A stretch of DNA of 64,000 nt from Aliiglaciecola sp. 3_MG-2023 (GTDB lineage Bacteria > Pseudomonadota > Gammaproteobacteria > Enterobacterales > Alteromonadaceae), in assembly GCF_030548205.1 (NCBI RefSeq), contig NZ_JAUORV010000020.1, positions 43,191-107,190 on the forward strand. Reading direction: 5' to 3'. The notes below the pieces were generated by a model. The model was not told the origin of the DNA. It ran no database searches and saw nothing but the letters and a program-made list of their open reading frames with translations. Made by a program: the position numbers and the translations under genes. Positions 57,459-64,000 of this stretch are shown here, piece after piece. Within the stretch, counting starts at the first letter, position 1; the number at the start of each line of letters is the position of its first letter.

Positions 57459-58271
57459 ATGTCACAAACAACACAAGGTTTACAGTTTTTTGATTTAAGT
57501 AATCGTTGGGGACACGGTATGCCTCAATGGCCGTCTAGCCCTAAAGGAATTGCCATTAGCACCCAACAATTTCATGCCATGAACGGCTGTCAAGTGCTTG
57601 AATGGGAGGGCATTATGCACCGCGGCACCCATATGGATGCGCCTATTCATGTTACTGAAAATGCCCCTCATTTAGATGACTTCGAGCCCTGGCGCTTTTT
57701 TGGAACGGGCGTTGTTGTGTCTATTCCAAAGGGTAAATGGGGTGTGGTCACACCCGAAGATTTAGAAAAAGCCAGACCACAGATCCGTGAAAACGATATT
57801 GTCATAATCAACACCGGCAGCCACAAAAACTTGGGAGATAATGATGAATATTTTCAATACTCCCCAGGCCTTTATAAAGAAGGTGCTGAATGGTTAGTTG
57901 AGCATAAAATCAAACTATTAGGCATAGATGTGCAGGCGCTAGATCACCCCCTAGGTACCAAGCTGGTTGATCATGGTCCTGGCCCCACTCACCACCACTT
58001 ATTCAAAGAATATAAAGAAGAAACGGGGCGAGATGTGATGAAAGACTTCCCACACTGGGAACCGTCACACAAAGCTCTGTTAGCCGCTGGGATCCCGGGT
58101 ATCGAAAACGTTGGTGGAGACATCGATAAAGTCACGGGTAAACGTTGCACTTTCATGGGCTTCCCATGGCGCTGGCCTGGTGGCGATGGCTGTGGAATTC
58201 GACTAGTAGCCATTGTAGATCCCGAACAATCATATGTGATCGATAAAGGAGACGATTATGCAAGTAACTAA
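57459..58271 (+). CDS. PF04199 cyclase/hydrolase, paralogue 2
   Basis: This 270-residue paralogue of the preceding gene has the canonical metal motif HRGTHMDAPIH and HKALLAAGIPGIENVGG. The frame is open from 57408, but AAGGAG before 57459 fixes the start there. The tandem pair probably arose by duplication, with different metal ligands, so the two may form a heteromer or act on different rings. Its 3' end overlaps the cupin-like gene by 14 bases, showing tight coupling. Confidence 0.9.
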   Translation: MSQTTQGLQFFDLSNRWGHGMPQWPSSPKGIAISTQQFHAMNGCQVLEWEGIMHRGTHMDAPIHVTENAPHLDDFEPWRFFGTGVVVSIPKGKWGVVTPEDLEKARPQIRENDIVIINTGSHKNLGDNDEYFQYSPGLYKEGAEWLVEHKIKLLGIDVQALDHPLGTKLVDHGPGPTHHHLFKEYKEETGRDVMKDFPHWEPSHKALLAAGIPGIENVGGDIDKVTGKRCTFMGFPWRWPGGDGCGIRLVAIVDPEQSYVIDKGDDYASN

Positions 58272-58602
58272 ATTAAGCGATGCAAAAACTTACGAAGCGA
58301 AACAGCATTGGGATATGGCAGGTTTACGCTTACAAGGCGCAGATGCTACTGAGATTGAAAAGTTTAGCTGTTGTTTATCTTATTTTTTACCCGGTGGTGG
58401 CGCTGAGTGGGCATCTTCTCCAAATGAAAAAGCCTATATCGTACTTGACGGTGAAATCACAATATTAACCAAAGAAGATGGTGTCCAAAAAGAAACCACC
58501 CTTGGACATTTAGATTCCTGTTTAATTGAATTCAACGAACTCCGTGCAGTAGAGAATCGCACTAACAAGGTCGCTACGATACTTGTTGTCATTTCCAATT
58601 AG
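58258..58602 (+). CDS. Small cupin-like protein lacking the usual metal histidines
   Basis: This 114-residue protein has a cupin-like beta-barrel pattern (GGGAEWASSPNEKAYIVLDG, then LGHLDSCLIEFNELRAVEN). The first motif has no histidines where HxH is expected, so a metal site is doubtful. GGAG lies just before the ATG, within the end of the cyclase gene. It may bind a ligand or stabilise its neighbours. No closer assignment. Confidence 0.7.
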   Translation: MQVTKLSDAKTYEAKQHWDMAGLRLQGADATEIEKFSCCLSYFLPGGGAEWASSPNEKAYIVLDGEITILTKEDGVQKETTLGHLDSCLIEFNELRAVENRTNKVATILVVISN

Positions 58603-58614
58603 GAGCATCACATT

Positions 58615-59424
58615 ATGATTTCTGAAACCTTAAAAAACCCATTGTCGTTGTTTGATGTGAGTAACAAATCTGCATTGATTACGGGTGCATCCGGCGCATT
58701 TGGTCGCGCTGTGGCCATCACCTTAGCGTCTCTTGGGGCTAAGTTGACCTTAGTGGCGGGCAACAAAGAAGAATTAGAAGCCGTTGCTGCAGAATGTAGA
58801 GAAGTGGGCGGCACTGTGCAAACCCTTAATTTGCGTCCAGACTCATTAGAAGATGCCAGTGCCATGGTCAACGCTGCGGTTGAAGCTTATGGTGACCTTG
58901 AGTTGATGTTCATCGGCTCAGGTTACAACAAAGCCGGCTTTATTCACGAACAGGAGTACGAAGATTGGCAGGCCGTTATGGATGCCAATGTACGAGGTAA
59001 TTGGTTCATGGCGAAAGCCTACGGCACCTACCGCATCAACAATAACTTAACTGGCGGTAAAGTGGTGATGGTGTCGTCGGTGCGTGGCCGCCATGGCAAT
59101 ATTTCAGGCTACACGGGTTATTGCACCAGCAAAGGCGCTACCGATATGTTAACCAAAGTGCTCGCCACCGAGTGGGGACAGCACGGTATCAACGTCAATT
59201 CTATTGCACCCACGGTATTTCGCTCAAAACTCACCGCTTGGATGTTTGACGAAGACAACGAACTAGGACAGGCAACTAAGCAGCGTTCTTTATCACGTTT
59301 ACCTTTGGGACGCCTTGGCGAACCTGAAGATTTAGTGGGTATGGCGTTATATCTTTTGTCGCCTGCATCAAACTTTTGTACAGGCCAAATTATGTACGTT
59401 GATGGCGGCTTTACAGCGGGGTAA
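58615..59424 (+). CDS. Short-chain dehydrogenase/reductase (paralogue 2 of the locus)
   Basis: The 269-residue SDR has LITGASGAFGRAVAITLASLG, VMVSSVRGRHG and YCTSK (catalytic Y and K), and ends MYVDGGFTAG. TAGGAGC precedes the ATG. It resembles the SDR at 55671 and gluconate-5-dehydrogenase-like enzymes. It overlaps the next gene as TAATG, so the reductase and 3-hydroxy dehydrogenase are translationally coupled. NAD(P)-dependent ketone reduction or alcohol oxidation is expected. Confidence 0.92.
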   Translation: MISETLKNPLSLFDVSNKSALITGASGAFGRAVAITLASLGAKLTLVAGNKEELEAVAAECREVGGTVQTLNLRPDSLEDASAMVNAAVEAYGDLELMFIGSGYNKAGFIHEQEYEDWQAVMDANVRGNWFMAKAYGTYRINNNLTGGKVVMVSSVRGRHGNISGYTGYCTSKGATDMLTKVLATEWGQHGINVNSIAPTVFRSKLTAWMFDEDNELGQATKQRSLSRLPLGRLGEPEDLVGMALYLLSPASNFCTGQIMYVDGGFTAG

Positions 59425-60347
59425 TGAAAATGGCAGATCAACCTAAGGTTACCGTAATTGGTGCTGGCTTAATGGGACACGGTATCGCTCAGCGCTTTTT
59501 AGCCGCGGGCTATCCAGTCAATTTAGTTGATCCCAATTTGCAAGTGCTCGAGCAAGCTGAGCAGCAAATTAGTGATATTTTCACACTGCTTGAACAACCT
59601 TATGTCAAGGGTGATCTTTTAAGCCTGTACACAGAAATACAACCCGCGGTGGAAGGCGCTAAGTTGGTCATCGAAGCAGGACCAGAAATACTCGATGTAA
59701 AAAGAGATATCTTTACCCAACTAGCACGCTTTAGCGGACCGGAATGCATACTAGCGAGTAATACTTCAGCTATCCCCATTTCGGAGATTGCCAAAGGCAT
59801 TTCCCATCCACAACGCATTGTTGGGGCCCACTTCTGGAACCCACCACACTTAGTGAGATTGGTTGAAGTGGTGCAAGGAGATGAAACTAGCCTAAGCACC
59901 ATAGAACAGACCATTGCGCTACTTGATAGTGTGGGCATGAAGTCAGTCCATGTTAAGCGGGATATTCCAGGTTTTATCGGCAATCGTCTGCAACACGCGA
60001 TGAAACGTGAAGCGATTGCCATGTTAGAAGCAGGCGTCTGTGATGCGCAGACCATTGACGATGTGGTTAAACATGGGTTTGGTCAACGCTTAGCTGTGCT
60101 GGGCCCCCTTGAGCAATCTGACTTAGTGGGACTGGATCTCACCCTGCGCATTCTAACAACTATTTATCCATCACTAGATACCAGTGCAACGCCGCAATCC
60201 ACATTGGTTGAGCGAGTTGAAACTGGACAATTAGGCATGAAGACGGGTGGCGGTTTTCGCCAATGGACGCCTGAAGCCGCAGACGAAGTGCGCAATCGCG
60301 TACGTGAACATTTAGTCGCGAAAGCGAAACAAACACTAACTAATTGA
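59424..60347 (+). CDS. 3-hydroxyacyl-CoA-dehydrogenase-like enzyme (paralogue 2)
   Basis: The 307-residue protein has GAGLMGHGIAQ, HFWNPPHLVRLVEVVQ with the catalytic histidine, and a C-terminal 3HCDH domain (GFIGNRLQHAMKREAIAMLE). It is similar to the gene at 49058 but more diverged than a recent duplicate. The ATG overlaps the SDR stop; a second ATG is at 59430. It probably oxidises a 3-hydroxy acid formed after ring opening (inference). Confidence 0.9.
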   Translation: MKMADQPKVTVIGAGLMGHGIAQRFLAAGYPVNLVDPNLQVLEQAEQQISDIFTLLEQPYVKGDLLSLYTEIQPAVEGAKLVIEAGPEILDVKRDIFTQLARFSGPECILASNTSAIPISEIAKGISHPQRIVGAHFWNPPHLVRLVEVVQGDETSLSTIEQTIALLDSVGMKSVHVKRDIPGFIGNRLQHAMKREAIAMLEAGVCDAQTIDDVVKHGFGQRLAVLGPLEQSDLVGLDLTLRILTTIYPSLDTSATPQSTLVERVETGQLGMKTGGGFRQWTPEAADEVRNRVREHLVAKAKQTLTN

Positions 60348-60378
60348 GCGAAAATCGCAACCTAACGAGGACAACATA

Positions 60379-61209
60379 ATGGCTATTAATCAATATTATC
60401 AAGTACCTAAATTAGAAGAATATAGCGAAAAGTTTAAGGACTTTTTCAAGTTCAAGCGGGAAAATGGCATTCTCGAAGTGAAAATGCACACCAAAAACGG
60501 CCCGGTAAAATGGAGTTATCAGTTCCACCATGCCCTTGCAGAACTGTGGACAGTCATCGGTCACGACAAAGAAAACGAAGTATTAATTTTAACGTCGACT
60601 GACGATAAGTGGATTAACGAATGGGATGTTGAATCATTCAAAGAAGTTGAGCAATCACCAGATGATGACAAACGTTTTGATGTGCAAATATACGATACCC
60701 TTAAAATTGTTGAGAACTTTATCAATGATCTGGAAATCCCTACCATCGCAGTGATTAACGGTAAAGGGATCCACTGGGAAATGTGTATGATGAGCGACAT
60801 TACACTGTGTACACCTGATTTCGTATTACAGGATGACCATTACGGCATGGACAGTGGCCATGTACCTGGTGATGGTATGGGTCTTTGTTTACAAGAGATT
60901 TTAGGGGTAAAACGTGGCAACTATATGATGCTGACATGTGAAGCCATGGATGCACAAACTTGTTTAGAATTGGGTGCAGTTAACGAAGTGGTTGAACGTG
61001 AAAACATTGTAGACCGCGCTTGGGAAATAGCCCGAAATATCATGACCAAAAGTCGTTCGTGCCGCCGTCTTACTCATTACATTTGTGTTCGCCCCTGGAA
61101 AGCCGTGGTTGAACGTGATTTCAGAATTCATGTTTTATCTGAAATGTATTCATTCAACATGTCAAAATCTGAGCATGATTTTGAGTATATAAAATACGAT
61201 GAAGAATAA
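60379..61209 (+). CDS. Crotonase-fold protein resembling 6-oxocamphor hydrolase (beta-diketone hydrolase)
   Basis: This 276-residue crotonase-superfamily protein aligns by eye, from memory, with Rhodococcus 6-oxocamphor hydrolase over VINGKGIHWEMCMMSDITL, QDDHYGMDSGHVPGDGMG and LELGAVNEVVERENIVDRAW. 6-Oxocamphor hydrolase cleaves a cyclic beta-diketone by retro-Claisen hydrolysis; its key His, His and Asp have candidates here in H132, H154 and D165. The residues typical of an enoyl-CoA oxyanion hole are not obvious. AGGACAAC precedes the ATG. It is last in the catabolic operon, before the terminator at 61271. Substrate unknown. Confidence 0.82.
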   Translation: MAINQYYQVPKLEEYSEKFKDFFKFKRENGILEVKMHTKNGPVKWSYQFHHALAELWTVIGHDKENEVLILTSTDDKWINEWDVESFKEVEQSPDDDKRFDVQIYDTLKIVENFINDLEIPTIAVINGKGIHWEMCMMSDITLCTPDFVLQDDHYGMDSGHVPGDGMGLCLQEILGVKRGNYMMLTCEAMDAQTCLELGAVNEVVERENIVDRAWEIARNIMTKSRSCRRLTHYICVRPWKAVVERDFRIHVLSEMYSFNMSKSEHDFEYIKYDEE

Positions 61210-61270
61210 AGCTTCATTCTCTTCTCCATCCCTCGATTCTAAAGGGATGATGTAAACTAAAAATGCAAAT

Positions 61271-61297
61271 AAGCTCTCCGTAAAACGAGGGCTTTTT
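61271..61297 (+). terminator. Rho-independent terminator of the catabolic operon
   Basis: AAGCTCTC at 61271-61278 pairs with GAGGGCTT at 61287-61294 (one G-T pair), followed by T to 61297. A smaller hairpin, CATCCCT/AGGGATG, lies just upstream at 61227-61249. Confidence 0.85.
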
Positions 61298-61493
61298 GTA
61301 TGCTCATTCCTCATTTTCAACTAGAAACCGTCAACACCAGATAGCTTTATAGTCCTTTAAAATGAATAGAAAGGGCTTCGATATTATCGCTTTATTAGCT
61401 TTAATCTAGGCGAACCATTATTCAATCTAAGATAAATTTATTACTCAATAATTCCCTTGTTAAATCTCATTAGTGTGTTTATATTAGTGCCTC

Positions 61494-61600
61494 TTGTCGG
61501 AGTGCTAGCACCATTTAGGTTACTAAGTAGTGTGGGCTGAGACCGTTAATTCGGGATCCGTTGAACCTGATCGGGCTAATACCCGCGAAGGAAACAAGCG
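61494..61600 (+). promoter_or_regulatory. TPP riboswitch (THI element) upstream of thiC
   Basis: The conserved THI-box parts are present in order: GTCGGAGTGC from 61496, GGCTGAGA at 61535-61542, GAACCTGATC at 61563-61572, then GCTAATACCCGCG and AAGGAAACAAGC. This RNA binds thiamine pyrophosphate and represses downstream thiamine-synthesis genes. Confidence 0.96.
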
Positions 61601-61604
61601 TAAT

Positions 61605-61655
61605 GCTGTAACCACTAACGTGCTTTTATTGCTGATTAGTTTTACAGCTTATTTT
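61605..61655 (+). terminator. Riboswitch expression-platform hairpin
   Basis: GCTGTA at 61605-61610 pairs with TACAGC at 61643-61648 and, inside it, ACTAA at 61614-61618 pairs with TTAGT at 61636-61640. TTATTTT follows. It is a plausible attenuating terminator formed when TPP is bound. Confidence 0.6.
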
Positions 61656-61758
61656 GCCAATTGGGGTAATCTTCTGAATTGTTAGAAGCAACCTGCCCTT
61701 TTCGATAATTGGCGCTTTTCAACACCAAACCTCTCCAGACAAGCAACTTCATTTTTAA

Positions 61759-63741
<1,983 letters not shown>

Positions 63742-63744
63742 ATC

Positions 63745-64000
63745 ATGGGTGTCTATGTAAGCTCACCCATGAAGGAAACCATGGGTGTCTATGTAAGCTC
63801 GCCCATGAAGGAAACCATGGGTGTCTATGTAAGCTCGCCCATGAAGGAAACCATGGGTGTCTATGTAAGCTCGGCCATGAAGGAAATCATGGGTGTCTAT
63901 GTAAGCTCACCCATGAAGGAAATCATGGGTGTCTATGTAAGCTCGCCCATGAAGGAAACCATGGGTGTCTATGTAAGCTCGGCCATGAAGGAAATCATGG
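63745..64000. repeat. 36-bp tandem repeat array running off the right edge
   Basis: Seven complete 36-base units start at 63745, 63781, 63817, 63853, 63889, 63925 and 63961; an eighth begins at 63997. Each holds ATGGGTGTCTATGTAAGCTC followed by a variable RSCCATGAAGGAAAYC part. ATGGGT and ACCCAT (or GCCCAT) within a unit can pair, forming a hairpin. On the minus strand every unit carries TTACATAGACACCCA, which is also present at 29321-29335. It begins 3 bases after the thiC stop codon. Confidence 0.97.

Noticed and set aside
59600..60055. 151-codon minus-strand frame inside the dehydrogenase gene
   Set aside because: It is antisense to a well-conserved enzyme and is a shadow frame.
63745..64000. 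Repeat array read as a protein of 12-residue units (MGVYVSSPMKET)
   Set aside because: Several frames on both strands are open because 36 is a multiple of three. There is no ribosome site before the first ATG, and variants are not biased to synonymous changes.
63745..64000. CRISPR array
   Set aside because: The units abut with no unique spacers and no cas genes are near.

Overview
The window is a chromosomal segment of a marine gammaproteobacterium, most likely an Alteromonadaceae member of the Glaciecola/Paraglaciecola/Alteromonas type. This is inferred from the AT-leaning base composition, three TonB-dependent receptors, a DUF3466 protein with a GlyGly-CTERM tail, a PEP-CTERM protein, a sulfatase and many LysR/TetR/IclR-controlled small operons. 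It carries no rRNA, tRNA, prophage, transposase or CRISPR array that I can see. Genes are densely packed on both strands.

Layout. 0-10 kb: the end of a DSD1-like PLP enzyme cut by the left edge; an ammonium-transporter/PAS/GGDEF/EAL fusion; an OxyR-like LysR regulator divergent from a beta-carbonic anhydrase plus SulP pair (probable bicarbonate uptake); glyA; and a second LysR regulator. 10-18 kb: an operon of one TonB receptor and three tandem M20 amidohydrolase paralogues. 18-23 kb: a long AT-rich gap, then two acidic exported proteins (DUF4397 lipoprotein, DUF3466/GlyGly-CTERM) and a Nudix hydrolase. 23-34 kb: YegD-like Hsp70, cupin/TetR pair, M24 peptidase, membrane alpha/beta hydrolase, a 33-bp tandem repeat, a two-component system, an SDR and a lipoprotein with two retropepsin-like motifs plus PDZ. 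34-44 kb: a beta-barrel protein, serine hydrolase, Tat-exported class V aminotransferase, a TonB receptor, a YHYH lipoprotein with a small partner, and a PEP-CTERM protein.

44-61 kb is the most interesting part: an apparently undescribed catabolic locus. It has an IclR regulator, two fumarylacetoacetase-fold hydrolases, two PF04199 cyclases, two 3-hydroxyacyl-CoA-dehydrogenase-like enzymes, two SDRs, a crotonase resembling 6-oxocamphor hydrolase, a type I sulfatase, a methyltransferase, a cupin-like protein, a TonB receptor and a sodium/solute symporter followed by two tiny membrane proteins. A 19-bp inverted repeat in front of iclR recurs, with 15 or 16 of 19 bases kept, three more times at the two divergent promoter regions of this locus, tying it together as one regulon. 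The enzyme set points to import, desulfation, reduction and hydrolytic C-C cleavage of a cyclic 1,3-diketone-like or polyphenolic compound; the substrate itself is inference.

61-64 kb: a TPP riboswitch with a terminator-like platform in front of thiC, then a 36-bp tandem array running off the right edge. That array shares a 15-base core with the 33-bp repeat region near 29.3 kb, so both belong to one dispersed repeat family.
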